Below are positions 42,389 through 52,091 of a stretch of DNA of 59,923 nt, in pieces. Below the pieces are notes generated by a model, which had not been told where the DNA came from, did not search any database, and worked only from the letters and a program-made list of their open reading frames with translations. A program made the translations under genes and the position numbers. The stretch spans positions 1 through 59,923 of the forward strand of contig JAISBR010000113.1 in assembly GCA_031266095.1 (NCBI GenBank), written 5' to 3'. Numbering within the stretch: the stretch's first letter is position 1; the number at the start of each line of letters is the position of its first letter. This DNA is from Treponema sp. Lineage in GTDB: Bacteria; Spirochaetota; Spirochaetia; Treponematales; Breznakiellaceae.

Positions 42389-42760
42389 CTAAAGAACCTC
42401 AGGGGCAAGGGACACGATCTTCATGAAATCGCCTCTTTCCCGCAGTTCCCGGGCCACCGGCCCAAAAATACGTTTTCCTTTGGGATTCAACGCGCCGTCG
42501 ATAATAACGCAGGCGTTGTCATCAAATCGTATATAGGTGCCATCCGGCCGGCGGTATTCCTTGTGGGTACGCACCACCACCGCTTTCTCCACTGTACCCT
42601 TCTTAATTGTCGATGTGGGCAGGGCGTCTTTTACCGCGACCACAATAATATCGCCAATTCCGGCATATCGGCGGCGGCTGCCGCCCAGCACCTTGATACA
42701 CTGGACGATCTTGGCTCCTGAATTATCCGCCACATTCAGGAAGGTTTCCACTTGAACCAT
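42389..42760 (-). CDS. rplN: 50S ribosomal protein L14
   Basis: 123 residues. [31 protein letters not shown] and [10 protein letters not shown] are highly conserved, as is the [12 protein letters not shown] segment. It forms an intersubunit bridge. Eleven bases separate it from rplX. Confidence 0.97.
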   Translation of the reverse strand: MVQVETFLNVADNSGAKIVQCIKVLGGSRRRYAGIGDIIVVAVKDALPTSTIKKGTVEKAVVVRTHKEYRRPDGTYIRFDDNACVIIDGALNPKGKRIFGPVARELRERGDFMKIVSLAPEVL

Positions 42761-42775
42761 TTTCCGTAACTCCCC

Positions 42776-43048
42776 TTATTTGGCGCGATCGAGGATCTCC
42801 GCGAGCTTCCAACACTTTTCTTTGCTGATAGGCCGGCATTCGATCACACGGACCCTGTCGCCGGTCTTCGCGTCATTGGTTTCGTCATGGGCTTTGACCC
42901 GTTTGACCCGCTTGATATATTTCTTGTACAAGGGATGCAGGGTGAGGGTTTCGATTGCAACCACAATGGTTTTGTCCATTTTGTTGCTCTTTACGATTCC
43001 CACAAATTCTTTTTTCCCGTTTTTTGCCTTTGCTGCCTGCTCTGCCAT
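42776..43048 (-). CDS. rpsQ: 30S ribosomal protein S17
   Basis: 90 residues. [19 protein letters not shown] and [19 protein letters not shown] fit the OB-fold family. There is a short Lys-rich N-terminal tail. It overlaps rpmC by one base and binds 16S helix 11. Confidence 0.96.
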   Translation of the reverse strand: MAEQAAKAKNGKKEFVGIVKSNKMDKTIVVAIETLTLHPLYKKYIKRVKRVKAHDETNDAKTGDRVRVIECRPISKEKCWKLAEILDRAK

Positions 43049-43287
43049 TATTGAGCCTCCGCGGTCGTTTCCGCCGCCGTTTTATCCGCCTGTTTCCTTT
43101 CCGCGATTTCCTGCGCATGGATAAGGGTGTTGAGCCGGGCAATCTGCCGGCGCAGTGTGCGCTTTTGCAGAGGATTATCCACATGGCCGATGACCACCTG
43201 GAAACGGAATTCCATGTACTTCTTTCTCAGCTCTTCCCGCTTGACCATGAGCTCCTGAAAGGACAGGTTCTTGAATGAATTTTTCAT
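43048..43287 (-). CDS. rpmC: 50S ribosomal protein L29
   Basis: 79 residues, mostly alpha-helical. [25 protein letters not shown] and [15 protein letters not shown] are typical. An Ala/Thr/Glu-rich tail of ~15 residues extends the usual 65-residue protein. It lies 12 bases behind rplP. Confidence 0.94.
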   Translation of the reverse strand: MKNSFKNLSFQELMVKREELRKKYMEFRFQVVIGHVDNPLQKRTLRRQIARLNTLIHAQEIAERKQADKTAAETTAEAQ

Positions 43288-43299
43288 CGCCTCACCTGC

Positions 43300-43728
43300 C
43301 TAAACACCGATTTCCATATCGGAACGGGCAACGAATTTAGTTTTGATGGGCAGCTTGGCCCCGGCCAGAACCATCGCCTCTTCGGCGAGAGGCCGGTTGA
43401 TACCGCCGCCCAGTTCAAACATAACGGTCCCCGGTTTTACCACCGCTACCCAGTATTCGGGGGCGCCTTTTCCCTTACCCATACGGGTTTCCGCAGGTTT
43501 TTTGGAATAAGGCTTATCGGGGAAAATGCGAATCCATGTCTTGCCGCCGCGCTTTACATGGCGGTTCAGGGCGATACGAGCAGCCTCTATCTGCCTGTTG
43601 GTGATCCACATCCGGTCCATAGCAACCAAAGCATAATCACCGAATACCACGGTATTACCCCGAGTGGCGTTTCCGGGCATATTGCCCCGCTGTACTTTGC
43701 GGCGTCTTACACGTTTCGGACTCAACAT
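43300..43728 (-). CDS. rplP: 50S ribosomal protein L16
   Basis: 142 residues. [40 protein letters not shown] and [17 protein letters not shown] are standard. L16 helps position tRNA in the A site. Only two bases separate it from rpsC. Confidence 0.97.
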   Translation of the reverse strand: MLSPKRVRRRKVQRGNMPGNATRGNTVVFGDYALVAMDRMWITNRQIEAARIALNRHVKRGGKTWIRIFPDKPYSKKPAETRMGKGKGAPEYWVAVVKPGTVMFELGGGINRPLAEEAMVLAGAKLPIKTKFVARSDMEIGV

Positions 43729-43730
43729 AA

Positions 43731-44438
43731 CTAACTACTCCTCACGGGGACTCGTTCCCGCCGCTTACGGACCAAAGCGCCGGCGTCTTCCTTCTGTTCC
43801 TTGCCGAACTTCATACCGTTGTACACCCAGACCTTTACCCCGATGGAACCGAAAGTGGTGTGGGCCTCGGCAAAGCCGTATTCAATGTCCGCCCGCAGGG
43901 TATGGAGGGGAATTCGCCCATCCTTAGCTTCCTCGGTACGGGACATTTCCGCGCCGCCGAGCCGGCCCGAAAGCCGGACTTTGACGCCCTGAGCGTTGCC
44001 CTTCTTAATCGCGTTGGTAATGGCCTGCCTCATGGTCCGCCTGAAACTGGACCGGGCTAAAAGCTGCCGGGCAATATTCTGGGCGATGATTTGGGCGTTG
44101 TTATCGGCGTTCCGCACTTCCTTGATCTTGATCTGTATCTTCTTGCTGGCGTTCTTCTGCAGCACGGCACCGATCTTTTCGATATTGGCGCCTTTGACCC
44201 CGATGATAACGCCGGGCCGGGCGGTATGAATGGTAATGGTAATCCGCTGGGGATGCCTGATGATCTCAAGTTCGGCAATATCTGCACCTTTGGTTTCGGG
44301 CATTTCCAGAATAAGCGCGCGAAGTTTTAGATCTTCATGAAGGGTATCGGCGTATTCTTTAGGATCAACATACCATCGGGAAGCCCAGGTTCTGTTAATG
44401 CCGATCCGCAGTCCTATCGGGTTTACTTTCTGTCCCAT
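43731..44438 (-). CDS. rpsC: 30S ribosomal protein S3
   Basis: 235 residues. [16 protein letters not shown] begins the protein. The KH domain carries [16 protein letters not shown], and the C-terminal domain has [12 protein letters not shown]. It is part of the mRNA entry channel with S4 and S5. It overlaps rplV by one base. Confidence 0.97.
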   Translation of the reverse strand: MGQKVNPIGLRIGINRTWASRWYVDPKEYADTLHEDLKLRALILEMPETKGADIAELEIIRHPQRITITIHTARPGVIIGVKGANIEKIGAVLQKNASKKIQIKIKEVRNADNNAQIIAQNIARQLLARSSFRRTMRQAITNAIKKGNAQGVKVRLSGRLGGAEMSRTEEAKDGRIPLHTLRADIEYGFAEAHTTFGSIGVKVWVYNGMKFGKEQKEDAGALVRKRRERVPVRSS

Positions 44439-44815
44439 TATTTCTCCGCCTTTTTGGAAACTGCCTTGCCGGCTTCATCGACTACCACGGTGATGTGACA
44501 CATCCTTTTCAAAAGCATATCAGCCCGCCCTCTGGCGCGGAACCAAACCCGCTTGAGCCGGGGGCCTTCGTCGATAAATATATCCCGCACATAGAGCATA
44601 TCCTCGTCAAGCCGCTTGTTGCCGCTGAGGGCATTGGAAGCGGCGGACTGTACCGTCTTGCGGATCAGCCTCGCCCCCTTATGGGGTATATTCTCCAGCA
44701 GAGAAATCGCCTCAGGATAGGGCTTACGCCGAATAAGGTCCGCCACAGGCCGGATCTTAAAGGGAGAGGCGATAAGGTACTTCGTGACCGCCCTGTAACC
44801 ATGCTTCGTTTCCAT
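44438..44815 (-). CDS. rplV: 50S ribosomal protein L22
   Basis: 125 residues. The beta-hairpin that lines the exit tunnel corresponds to the region around [60 protein letters not shown] is the family core. The gene follows rpsS by 12 bases. Confidence 0.95.
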   Translation of the reverse strand: METKHGYRAVTKYLIASPFKIRPVADLIRRKPYPEAISLLENIPHKGARLIRKTVQSAASNALSGNKRLDEDMLYVRDIFIDEGPRLKRVWFRARGRADMLLKRMCHITVVVDEAGKAVSKKAEK

Positions 44816-44827
44816 ACACCTACCTGC

Positions 44828-45109
44828 TTATTTTGAAGCGGCTTTCTTGTCCGAGCCCGCGTGGCCCCGGAAGATCCGGGTGGGGGCAAACTCGCCAAGT
44901 TTGTGACCGACAAGGTTTTCCGTGATATACACGGGAACCCAGGTCTTGCCGTTATAGACGGAGACGGTTCCTCCCACCATTTCGGGAATGATGGTGGACC
45001 ACCGGGAATAGGTTTGAATCATCTTCCGCTCCCCGGACTTGCTCAACTCCAGCACTTTCTTGTACAGGCTCTTCTCAATGAAGGGCCCTTTCTTAATGGA
45101 CCTTGACAT
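44828..45109 (-). CDS. rpsS: 30S ribosomal protein S19
   Basis: 93 residues. [19 protein letters not shown] and [21 protein letters not shown] are characteristic. It forms a head complex with S13. It follows rplB by nine bases. Confidence 0.97.
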   Translation of the reverse strand: MSRSIKKGPFIEKSLYKKVLELSKSGERKMIQTYSRWSTIIPEMVGGTVSVYNGKTWVPVYITENLVGHKLGEFAPTRIFRGHAGSDKKAASK

Positions 45110-45118
45110 CCGTATCTC

Positions 45119-45949
45119 CTACTTTTTCTTGCCTCGGCTGACAATAAACCGGGAGGAAGGTTTGTGCTTGCTCCGCGTCTTGTAGCCCTTGGTAGGTTGT
45201 CCCCAAGGAGTAACCGGGTGAATACCCTTGCTCTTACCTTCACCACCGCCGTGGGGATGATCCACAGGGTTCATAGCCATACCGCGCACGGTAGGACGGA
45301 CGCCCAGCCAGCGCTTGCGGCCGGCCTTGCCCAGAGTCACGTTCATGTGATCCTCGTTACCCACAGCGCCGATGGTGGCGCGGCATTTTTTGAACACCAT
45401 GCGCATCTCTCCCGAAGGCAGCTTGAGGGTAACGTAGTTCCCTTCCTTGGCGGCAATCAACGCCCCGCCACCGGCGGAACGCACCATTTGCCCGCCTTTG
45501 CCCAGGGTAAGCTCAACATTGTGCACCGTAAAACCCAGGGGGATATTCTCCAGAGGCAGGGAGTTACCCACCTCAATGGGAGCGCTGGGACCGCTCATAA
45601 TGGCGGCACCGACCATAAGACCCCTGGGGGCGAGTATGTAACGCTTTTCACCATCAACGTACTTGACAAGGGCGATATTCGCACTGCGGTTTGGATCATA
45701 CTCAATAGTGGCGACTTTACCGGGAACGCCGACCTTGTCACGTTTGAAGTCGATATCCCGGTAGCGGCATTTGTGCCCGCCGCCCTTGTGCCATACGCTG
45801 ATCCTGCCGTGGGAATCGCGTCCGGCTTTTTCGGACCGGCCCGAAGTAAGGGATTTCTCCGGCTTTACACCCTTGGTGAGATCCGAATAATCCAGACTGG
45901 TCCACTGCCGCATCCCGGCTGTAATTGGTTTATATGTTTTAATTCCCAT
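45119..45949 (-). CDS. rplB: 50S ribosomal protein L2
   Basis: 276 residues, needed for subunit association and the peptidyl-transferase centre. [16 protein letters not shown] and the C-terminal [23 protein letters not shown], which holds the functional histidine, are highly conserved. It follows rplW by nine bases. Confidence 0.98.
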   Translation of the reverse strand: MGIKTYKPITAGMRQWTSLDYSDLTKGVKPEKSLTSGRSEKAGRDSHGRISVWHKGGGHKCRYRDIDFKRDKVGVPGKVATIEYDPNRSANIALVKYVDGEKRYILAPRGLMVGAAIMSGPSAPIEVGNSLPLENIPLGFTVHNVELTLGKGGQMVRSAGGGALIAAKEGNYVTLKLPSGEMRMVFKKCRATIGAVGNEDHMNVTLGKAGRKRWLGVRPTVRGMAMNPVDHPHGGGEGKSKGIHPVTPWGQPTKGYKTRSKHKPSSRFIVSRGKKK

Positions 45950-45958
45950 ACTATTCCC

Positions 45959-46243
45959 CTACACGCCTTCGAAGACGCCGATCTTCTCATCCTTGGAAAG
46001 CCGTACAATAGCCTTTTTCCAGGACGAGGTATACCCTGAACGGGACCGCTGCCGCTTAGGCTTACCGCCTACCACCATCACCGTACAGGAGACGGGGTGT
46101 ACATTGAAGAGTCGGCGTACCGCTTCTTTAATCTGAATCTTCGTCGCCGCCGGATCTACCTTGAATACGTACTTTCCTTGTTCGCGTAATAGATTCGCTT
46201 TTTCGGAAAGTACCGGCTCCAGCAGTATATTTTCGTAAATCAT
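45959..46243 (-). CDS. rplW: 50S ribosomal protein L23
   Basis: 94 residues. LEPVLSEKANLLREQGKYVFKVDPAATKIQIKEAVRRLF is the family core. It sits at the tunnel exit and is the docking site for trigger factor and SRP. Its start overlaps the end of rplD by four bases (ATGA). Confidence 0.95.
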   Translation of the reverse strand: MIYENILLEPVLSEKANLLREQGKYVFKVDPAATKIQIKEAVRRLFNVHPVSCTVMVVGGKPKRQRSRSGYTSSWKKAIVRLSKDEKIGVFEGV

Positions 46244-46896
46244 TCACCGGCCTCCTTGGCTTTTTCAGAGACGGAGCCGTAAAAGCTGTTAAGATTTTTG
46301 GCGGCTGTTTCCAGCATCAGCACCTGCCGGCCGTAGAACAGGTCATGGGCCCGCAGGCGGTTATAAGAAAGATAACTCAACCAGGGGATATTGGCGGCGG
46401 CCTGTTTGACCTTGGGATCATCATCTTTCAAGACAAGTACCGTCCGCGTACCGGGATTGAAATTATCAAGCAGCCCCACGAGGTCTCTGGTCTTGCCGGA
46501 TTCGATTGAAAAATCTTCGACTATTTTTAATGTACCGCTTTGGACTTTCAAACTTAAAATGCTTTTAATCGCCTGCCGTTTGGCTTTTTTAGGTATGGAA
46601 TAAGAAAAATCCCGTGGTTTCGGTCCGAATACTACGCCGCCGCCGACAATCACCGGGGATTTCTTATCGCCCCGCCGGGCACGACCCGTACCCTTCTGCT
46701 TATAGGGCTTGGCGTTGGAACCGTGAATTTCACCGCGATCCTTGGTACTGGCGTTTCCCTGCCGCTTATTGGCAAGCTCATTATTGATGGCGTACCAGAT
46801 CAGATCCTCGTTAACCGGAAGGCCAAAAACGCTTTCTTCCAGATCGATGGTCCGCAGTTCTTTGCCGTCTTTTGAATACACTGTACAGTTCATCAT
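46240..46896 (-). CDS. rplD: 50S ribosomal protein L4
   Basis: 218 residues. The tunnel-facing loop is [26 protein letters not shown]4 in E. coli also attenuates the S10 operon. The downstream rplW overlaps by four bases. It follows rplC by eight bases. Confidence 0.96.
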   Translation of the reverse strand: MMNCTVYSKDGKELRTIDLEESVFGLPVNEDLIWYAINNELANKRQGNASTKDRGEIHGSNAKPYKQKGTGRARRGDKKSPVIVGGGVVFGPKPRDFSYSIPKKAKRQAIKSILSLKVQSGTLKIVEDFSIESGKTRDLVGLLDNFNPGTRTVLVLKDDDPKVKQAAANIPWLSYLSYNRLRAHDLFYGRQVLMLETAAKNLNSFYGSVSEKAKEAGE

Positions 46897-46904
46897 TTTC
46901 CCCG

Positions 46905-47525
46905 CTACTTCTTCACCGCGGCCCGGACAAACACAAGGCCTCCGTTGACGCCGGGAACGGCGCCCCGAACCATAATGAGCTGCTTTTCAAGGTCCACCTT
47001 CACCACCCGCAGGCTAAGAATCGTCACCTTCTCCCGGCCCATACGGCCCGGCAGCTTCACATTCTTGAAGGTTTTTCCCGGATAAGTTGACTGTCCGGTG
47101 GAACCCGGTTCACGGTGAAATTTGGAACCATGGCTCTTACGTCCACCTCCGAAACCGTAGCGCTTTACAACGCCCTGAAAACCTTTACCTTTGGAAACAC
47201 CGGAAACATCCACATAGCGGACCCCTTCCAGCACTTCCACCCCCAGGGCGCCTCCCACCACAGTTTCCTTCTCAAAATCCCGCAGCTCCCGGATTCGCTT
47301 TTTGGGGGCGATATTCTCCGGAAATTGACCGGCATAAGGTTTGGTTACCCGCGTTTTCTTTGCGTCATCCACACCGACGAGCACAGCATTATAGCCGTCT
47401 TTTTCCTCGGTTTTTTGGGCGATGACAATATTCGGGTCAACCCGCATCACCGTTACCGGCGCAAGGTTACCGTCATCATCAAAGACCTGTGTCATGCCCA
47501 CTTTTTTGGCTAAAAGCCCTAACAT
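46905..47525 (-). CDS. rplC: 50S ribosomal protein L3
   Basis: 206 residues starting MLGLLAKKVGMTQVF. The extended loop HREPGSTGQSTYPGKTFKNVKLPGRMG reaches the peptidyl-transferase region. GVSKGKGFQGVVKRYGFGGG is the family signature. A 133-base gap separates it from rpsJ and may carry regulatory leader RNA. Confidence 0.97.
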   Translation of the reverse strand: MLGLLAKKVGMTQVFDDDGNLAPVTVMRVDPNIVIAQKTEEKDGYNAVLVGVDDAKKTRVTKPYAGQFPENIAPKKRIRELRDFEKETVVGGALGVEVLEGVRYVDVSGVSKGKGFQGVVKRYGFGGGRKSHGSKFHREPGSTGQSTYPGKTFKNVKLPGRMGREKVTILSLRVVKVDLEKQLIMVRGAVPGVNGGLVFVRAAVKK

Positions 47526-47658
47526 CCCATAACTCCTAAACCGTTTTCAACGGTCATTTACGGCGCACGCTATTCCGAGGCCCCCGGAACCGTCTGCGCA
47601 CAGAACAAAAACAATGTTTATTCTCAGTGCTGTCTCATACCCTGCCCATCAGGGAGGT

Positions 47659-47970
47659 TCATTGCTTGATCTCCACGTCTACGCCGGCGGGGAGTTCCAG
47701 CTTCATCAAAGAATCCATCACCTCAGAAGAGGGATTGATAATATCAATTAAGCGTTTATGTGTCCGCATCTCGAACTGTTCACGGCTCTTCTTGTTCACA
47801 TGAGGCGAACGAAGCACCGTTACCTTGTTGATACAGGTAGGAAGCGGGATAGGGCCGGTGACCTTTGCGCCCGCCTTCTGTACCGCCTGAACGATCGATT
47901 TCGCGCTTTGATCAATTAACTCAACATCGAAACCGCGCAATCGCACGCGAATTCCTTCCTTAGCAGCCAT
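47659..47970 (-). CDS. rpsJ: 30S ribosomal protein S10
   Basis: 103 residues. [39 protein letters not shown] and the long loop [21 protein letters not shown] are standard. It assembles late and also partners NusB in antitermination. It follows tuf by 66 bases. Confidence 0.97.
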   Translation of the reverse strand: MAAKEGIRVRLRGFDVELIDQSAKSIVQAVQKAGAKVTGPIPLPTCINKVTVLRSPHVNKKSREQFEMRTHKRLIDIINPSSEVMDSLMKLELPAGVDVEIKQ

Positions 47971-48036
47971 TATTCCTCCAGGAAAATATTACCGGGCCGC
48001 GTTAACACAAGCCTCCGGTATGCCAAACTTCGCGCG

Positions 48037-49239
48037 CTATTCTATGACCTCGACAACCTGACCTGAGGCGACCGTCTTGCCCCCTTCACGGATCGCAAAA
48101 CGAAGGCCTTTTTCCATGGCGATGGGGTGGATCAACTCGCCGAAAATCTCGGTGTTATCACCGGGCATGATCATTTCTTTTCCTTCGGGGAGTTTGACCG
48201 TACCGGTGATGTCTGTAGTCCGGAAATAGAACTGCGGACGATAACCAGTGAAGAAGGGGCTATGCCGTCCGCCTTCTTCTTTGGACAGACAGTAGATCTG
48301 ACCCTTGAATTTATTGTGAGGCGTAATGGAACCGGGCTTGGCAAGCACCTGACCACGCTCGACTTCTTTTTTATCAACACCACGAAGCAGGGTTCCTACG
48401 TTATCACCGGCCTGGGCTTCGTCCAACAGTTTATTGAACATCTCTATGCCGGTTACAACGGTTTTCTTGGTAGGCTTGATGCCGACAATTTCAACTTCCT
48501 CATTCAGCTTGAGTATACCCCGCTCCACCTTACCGGTAACAACGGTACCGCGGCCGGAAATGGTGAACACGTCTTCAATGGGCATAATAAAAGGCTTGTC
48601 CGCGTCGCGGATCGGATCCGGAAAATAGTTATCCATGGCCTGAAGCAGTTCCTCAACACACTGGGCGGACTCGGGCAGATCCGCGGAATCCATCAGTTCG
48701 GACATAGCCTTGAAGGCGGAACCTTTGATAATGGGGATCTTGTCGCCGGGAAAGCCATTCTGGGTCAGCACATCCTTGACCTCTTCCTCAACCAGTTCCA
48801 GGAGTTCAGGATCATCAATCAAGTCCACCTTGTTGAGGAAGACGATGATGCTGGGAACGCCGACCTGACGAGCCAAGATGATATGCTCCCGGGTCTGGGG
48901 CATGACCGAGTCCGGGGCGGATACCACCAGGACCGCGCCGTCCATCTGCGCGGCGCCGGTGATCATGTTTTTGATGTAGTCTGCGTGTCCGGGGCAATCA
49001 ATGTGGGCATAATGCCGCTTCTCTGACTGATACTCGAGGTGTCGGGTATTAATAGTAATACCACGGGCTTTCTCCTCCGGGGCATTGTCAATGTCGTCAA
49101 ACTTCATGACCTTATCGCCGTACTTTTTACCGCAGTACATGGTAATAGCGGCGGAAAGCGTGGTTTTACCATGGTCGACGTGACCGATGGTTCCGACGTT
49201 CATGTGAATTTTCGTTCTATTGAACTTATCCTTAGCCAT
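48037..49239 (-). CDS. tuf: Elongation factor Tu
   Basis: 400 residues. It carries aminoacyl-tRNA to the A site as a GTP complex. GTPase motifs: GHVDHGKTT near 21, DCPGH near 82, NKVD near 137 and SAF (GSAFKA) near 177. Domains 2 and 3 follow, with [22 protein letters not shown] lies directly before the ATG. A -35/-10 pair lies ~60-90 bases upstream, so the gene probably has its own promoter as well as read-through from rpsL-rpsG. fusA, which often separates rpsG and tuf, is absent. Confidence 0.98.
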   Translation of the reverse strand: MAKDKFNRTKIHMNVGTIGHVDHGKTTLSAAITMYCGKKYGDKVMKFDDIDNAPEEKARGITINTRHLEYQSEKRHYAHIDCPGHADYIKNMITGAAQMDGAVLVVSAPDSVMPQTREHIILARQVGVPSIIVFLNKVDLIDDPELLELVEEEVKDVLTQNGFPGDKIPIIKGSAFKAMSELMDSADLPESAQCVEELLQAMDNYFPDPIRDADKPFIMPIEDVFTISGRGTVVTGKVERGILKLNEEVEIVGIKPTKKTVVTGIEMFNKLLDEAQAGDNVGTLLRGVDKKEVERGQVLAKPGSITPHNKFKGQIYCLSKEEGGRHSPFFTGYRPQFYFRTTDITGTVKLPEGKEMIMPGDNTEIFGELIHPIAMEKGLRFAIREGGKTVASGQVVEVIE

Positions 49240-49298
49240 TTCGTGTCCTCCTTAATGGGCACCTAAATAATTTCTCATTCACAAATAAAATCACAGGA

Positions 49299-49327
49299 AT
49301 AACATTCCAGCGAAAATTCAGCGTCAA
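49299..49327 (-). promoter_or_regulatory. tuf: Probable tuf promoter
   Basis: On the minus strand TTGACG (49327-49322) and TGTTAT (49304-49299) are 17 bases apart. The small palindrome GGAAT-AAC-ATTCC (49297-49309) overlaps the -10. The RBS and ATG follow ~55 bases later. Confidence 0.55.
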
Positions 49328-49480
49328 TTGTTAATAAGTGATTAGAAAGGCAAACAGCGGAAAGTGAAGATTGCGACTAAGCGCTTCCTTAATTCCGACA
49401 AAAACCCACCGGATTTTCATCACTGTTATCCCGTTCCACCTATCTCATCTACGCCGATGATCGGTTTGGAGCCGAAAAAC

Positions 49481-49582
49481 CCTGAACATTTTAGGGTAAG
49501 AGCTTCAAAATCCTGTCCTGTCGGATTTTAGAACCGCCTCCCTGTTCAGGATTTTCTATAGGACGGCTAAAGTCATCCTATA
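49481..49582 (-). ncRNA. Candidate structured leader RNA with mutually exclusive stems
   Basis: Perfect pairings: CCTGAACA (49481-49488) with TGTTCAGG (49543-49550); AAAATCC (49507-49513) with GGATTTT (49523-49529); alternatively AAAATCCTG (49507-49515) with CAGGATTTT (49547-49555). A further stem is TATAGGA (49557-49563) with TCCTATA (49576-49582). The second and third use the same strand, so they exclude each other. It lies upstream of tuf in the 600-base gap. No known RNA family was recognised. Confidence 0.4.
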
Positions 49583-49846
49583 CCAAATCCCACGCGGGGT
49601 TTTATCCGGAGCGTCCGCCCCGCAAATGAATCCACGATTACCGCACATTCACCCCTTACAAGTTCCGGCGAACCATTTCACCGGAGTCAGGCTGTCGATA
49701 TTAACCTTTCCTAACCTCCCCGACACCGAATCAAGGGTCAAAGCCGTTATCCAACCGCCGCGCGATTATTTCAAAAAACCCAGAAGCGTCCGTCGAGCCG
49801 GAAACTCCGTTTTATAACACCCTCCGAAAAGATCCGAAGGAATTTT

Positions 49847-50317
49847 TTACCATCTATAATGAGCAAAAGCCTTATTGGCCTCGGCCATTTTGTGGGTATC
49901 CTCTTTCTTCTTGAAAGCGGTACCGGTATTATTATACGCATCCAGCAGCTCTGCGGCAAGCCGGTCACCCATGCCATGGCCGGAACGGGACCGGGCGGCA
50001 TTGATAATCCACCGCATACCCAAAGCCTCCCGCCGGGTTTCCCTGATTTCCACCGGAACCTGATAGGTTGCGCCGCCAACCCGCCGGGATTTAACCTCGA
50101 TTACGGGCTTGACGTTGTCAAGGGCTTTGAGAAAGACCTCAAGAGGTTCTTTGTCGGCCTTGCCCTGGAGAATCCCAAGGGCGTCATGAACTATCCGCAG
50201 ACCCACCGAGCGCTTGCCTTCCCACATCATACGGTTTACAAATTTGGAAACCACCACGCTGTTATACTTAGGATCCGGAGCAATTCCCCGGTCTATGGTT
50301 TTTTTCTTCCGTCCCAT
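49847..50317 (-). CDS. rpsG: 30S ribosomal protein S7
   Basis: 156 residues. [37 protein letters not shown] and the beta-hairpin [15 protein letters not shown] are characteristic. It is the assembly initiator of the 30S head. It follows rpsL by 19 bases. Confidence 0.97.
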   Translation of the reverse strand: MGRKKKTIDRGIAPDPKYNSVVVSKFVNRMMWEGKRSVGLRIVHDALGILQGKADKEPLEVFLKALDNVKPVIEVKSRRVGGATYQVPVEIRETRREALGMRWIINAARSRSGHGMGDRLAAELLDAYNNTGTAFKKKEDTHKMAEANKAFAHYRW

Positions 50318-50336
50318 ATTTCTTCCCGATTAAACC

Positions 50337-50711
50337 TTATGCCTTGGGCCGCTTAGCGCCGTATTTTGACCGACTGCGCTTGCGATCCGTCACGCCCAGG
50401 GTATCTTTAGCGCCCCGGATAATGTGATACCGCACGCCGGGGAGGTCCTTAACCCGTCCACCCCGAACCAGAACCACCGAGTGCTCCTGCAAATTATGCC
50501 CGATACCGGGAATATAGGCGGTAACCTCGGTCCCATGGGAAAGCCGCACACGGGCCACCTTCCGCAGAGCCGAATTAGGCTTTTTGGGCGTTACCGTCAT
50601 AACACGGGTACAAACCCCCCGCTTTTGCGGGCAAGACTGCAAAGCCGGAGACTTGGTTTTTGAACCGACCTGCTGCCTTCCGAAACGAACCAACTGGTTA
50701 ATAGTAGGCAT
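50337..50711 (-). CDS. rpsL: 30S ribosomal protein S12
   Basis: 124 residues, decoding-centre protein. The [18 protein letters not shown] loop (streptomycin-site region) and [16 protein letters not shown] are conserved. It is the first gene of the ribosomal cluster here; rpoB and rpoC, often upstream, are not present in this window. AAGGAG precedes the ATG after an A/T-rich leader. Confidence 0.97.
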   Translation of the reverse strand: MPTINQLVRFGRQQVGSKTKSPALQSCPQKRGVCTRVMTVTPKKPNSALRKVARVRLSHGTEVTAYIPGIGHNLQEHSVVLVRGGRVKDLPGVRYHIIRGAKDTLGVTDRKRSRSKYGAKRPKA

Positions 50712-50822
50712 CCGCTAAAAACTCCTTAAAACCACAAAACCGCCTCAAAATCAAATCTTCGAGGCCTCCGGCGCCTAAGCACAAATCCCCTTCAGAAAAC
50801 TATAAAAGAGGAAGGAACTACA

Positions 50823-50851
50823 AATCTATCAAAAAAAAAAAAAAAGGTCAA
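50823..50851 (-). promoter_or_regulatory. rpsL: rpsL promoter with 15-nt homopolymer spacer
   Basis: On the minus strand TTGACC (50851-50846), then 15 T (50845-50831), G and A, then TAGATT (50828-50823): a 17-base spacer. The homopolymer occupies nearly the whole spacer. Replication slippage by one or two bases would change spacing and promoter strength. Confidence 0.6.
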
Positions 50852-51072
50852 GGGGATATATCGAAATTTCGGGAAATTTTTAAACTTAGAACTTATCCCA
50901 AATGAACCCGGGGCTGTAAAAGCGTTCCCGAAACGTGGCAGCCCGCCATAAAGGGCTTCCCGTAAAGACAGAACGTAACAAAAAAACAAATTCGGTGGCT
51001 GATACCTTTTCGTTACCAGGGATGCGTCCAGATTCCGGGCTGAAAGGTGAAATTGTTGGTCGATCGGAGGCG

Positions 51073-51087
51073 ATTGTTGACAACGAT
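51073..51087. promoter_or_regulatory. Near-palindrome overlapping the regulator promoter
   Basis: ATTGTTGACAACGAT matches its own reverse complement at 12 of 15 positions, including GTTG-A-CAAC. It covers the -35 TTGACA. Its core TTGTTGACAA recurs at 52025-52034 ahead of the next gene. It is a plausible operator of the GntR-type regulator. Confidence 0.5.
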
Positions 51088-51106
51088 TGCGTCATTATAT
51101 GATAAT
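51077..51106 (+). promoter_or_regulatory. Promoter of the FadR-type regulator gene
   Basis: TTGACA (51077-51082) and GATAAT (51101-51106) are 18 bases apart. The start codon lies 36 bases behind the -10. Confidence 0.65.
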
Positions 51107-51141
51107 AGGAAAAAGCGAAAATTGCAGGATGAGCTGAGCGC

Positions 51142-51900
51142 ATGAAAGAAAATAGCAATATCAAACTTTTTCCCCTGAAAGGCGAGCAGATACAGCAAAA
51201 AACTGTAGTAGCCCAGGCTATGGAAAAAGTCCGGGAACTTATTACTTCGGGCTTTTACAAACCCGGCGATAAAATCCCCACCGAACAGGAACTGGCCGAA
51301 CATTTCGGGATTGGCCGCTCCTCCATTCGGGAGGCGATCAAAATATTCCAGCACCTGGGCATCCTGGAATCGCGCGTTCCCAAGGGGACTTTCCTCTGCG
51401 ACCGTTCTCAAATTTCCACAGAGGCGATTTCCTGGGCTTTGCTCCTGGGATCGGATGACATGTGGGAGATTTTGGAATTACGGCAGATTATCGAGGAAAC
51501 GGCCTTTCTTTCATTAATAACCAAATATATTCGCAAACCGTCTTCGTGCCGGCATATTATAGAAGCCCTGGAAGTGGAAGTGGAAAACATGAAAAACGCC
51601 CTGGGTGAGAATTCCATAGAAAAACTGAGCCTGGCGGATTACAATTTTCACGCCATTATTATCCGCGAAGGGAACAATAACCTTTTCCTTGCTATTTTTA
51701 AAATTCTCAACGCCTTTCTGGAGGCGGAGATATGTAAAACCTACTTCGCCATAAAGAATTTGCGGGATGTTTCGAAGGATCACCAGGAAATTATCGATGC
51801 CGTAAAAGCCGGGGTTCAGAAAAAGGCTATCCAGCGGCACAGCGCCCATTTCCTCAGAATCCGGGGCCTCCTGGCTCCGGGAGCCCTGCCCAGGACATAG
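51142..51900 (+). CDS. GntR family transcriptional regulator, FadR/FCD type
   Basis: 252 residues. The winged helix-turn-helix spans residues 20-88: VRELITSGFYKPGDKIPTE, QELAEHFGIGRSSIREAIKIFQHLGILE. The C-terminal FCD domain (about 110-235) is all-helical and has metal-ligand-type His in YNFHAIII and near the end, HSAHFLRIR. FCD regulators usually sense carboxylates, sugar acids or related small molecules. The gene stands between the ribosomal cluster and the URO-D-like/ABC operon, and the two share promoter motifs. It probably controls itself and that operon. Confidence 0.85.
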   Translation: MKENSNIKLFPLKGEQIQQKTVVAQAMEKVRELITSGFYKPGDKIPTEQELAEHFGIGRSSIREAIKIFQHLGILESRVPKGTFLCDRSQISTEAISWALLLGSDDMWEILELRQIIEETAFLSLITKYIRKPSSCRHIIEALEVEVENMKNALGENSIEKLSLADYNFHAIIIREGNNNLFLAIFKILNAFLEAEICKTYFAIKNLRDVSKDHQEIIDAVKAGVQKKAIQRHSAHFLRIRGLLAPGALPRT

Positions 51901-52024
51901 CCTGCGGATGATCTCGGGTATCCGGGTACCCTTCGATATCAACCCCTGGATACGCGAAATGCCCTGGATCCGGCAACCCGCCAGGGAAGCGCCGGCAGGT
52001 TTTTTTGTAAAATTTTAATAAATT

Positions 52025-52056
52025 TTGTTGACAAGCGGGAATTCCCATTGTACGAT
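52025..52056 (+). promoter_or_regulatory. Promoter candidate of the URO-D-like/ABC operon with shared motif
   Basis: TTGACA (52028-52033) and TACGAT (52051-52056), spacer 17. The -35 sits in TTGTTGACAA, identical to the motif before the regulator gene. The perfect palindrome GGGAATTCCC (52037-52046) lies in the spacer. Confidence 0.5.
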
Positions 52057-52073
52057 TATTCATCAGTTAAATG

Positions 52074-52091
52074 TATGATAATAAGATCATA
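52074..52091. promoter_or_regulatory. Inverted repeat TATGAT-N6-ATCATA
   Basis: TATGAT (52074-52079) and ATCATA (52086-52091) are perfectly inverted. TATGATAATA at its left (52074-52083) is identical to 51098-51107 over the -10 of the regulator promoter. This may be a second shared site. Confidence 0.5.

Larger units (their letters stand above)
49240..49846 (-). other. 607-base intergenic region between rpsG and tuf
   Basis: No convincing gene. Both strands carry short frames without resemblance to known proteins. It holds the tuf RBS, a promoter candidate and a cluster of hairpins at 49463-49582. A weak 8-bp stem with wobble pairs (CCTTCGGA/TTCGGAGG, 49808-49828 region) follows the rpsG stop but lacks a T-run. 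No tRNA was recognised. Confidence 0.6.
50712..51141. other. 430-base divergent control region between rpsL and the FadR-type gene
   Basis: No gene seen. Toward rpsL it carries the homopolymer-spacer promoter and a ~110-base leader with small GC hairpins. Toward the regulator it carries a TTGACA promoter embedded in a near-palindrome. Confidence 0.6.

Noticed and set aside
49463..49582. tRNA or RNase P RNA
   Set aside because: No cloverleaf, T-loop consensus or RNase P core motifs are visible on either strand.
49626..49817. 63-residue frame in the rpsG-tuf gap
   Set aside because: It has no RBS, no similarity to known proteins and unconvincing composition. It is judged chance.
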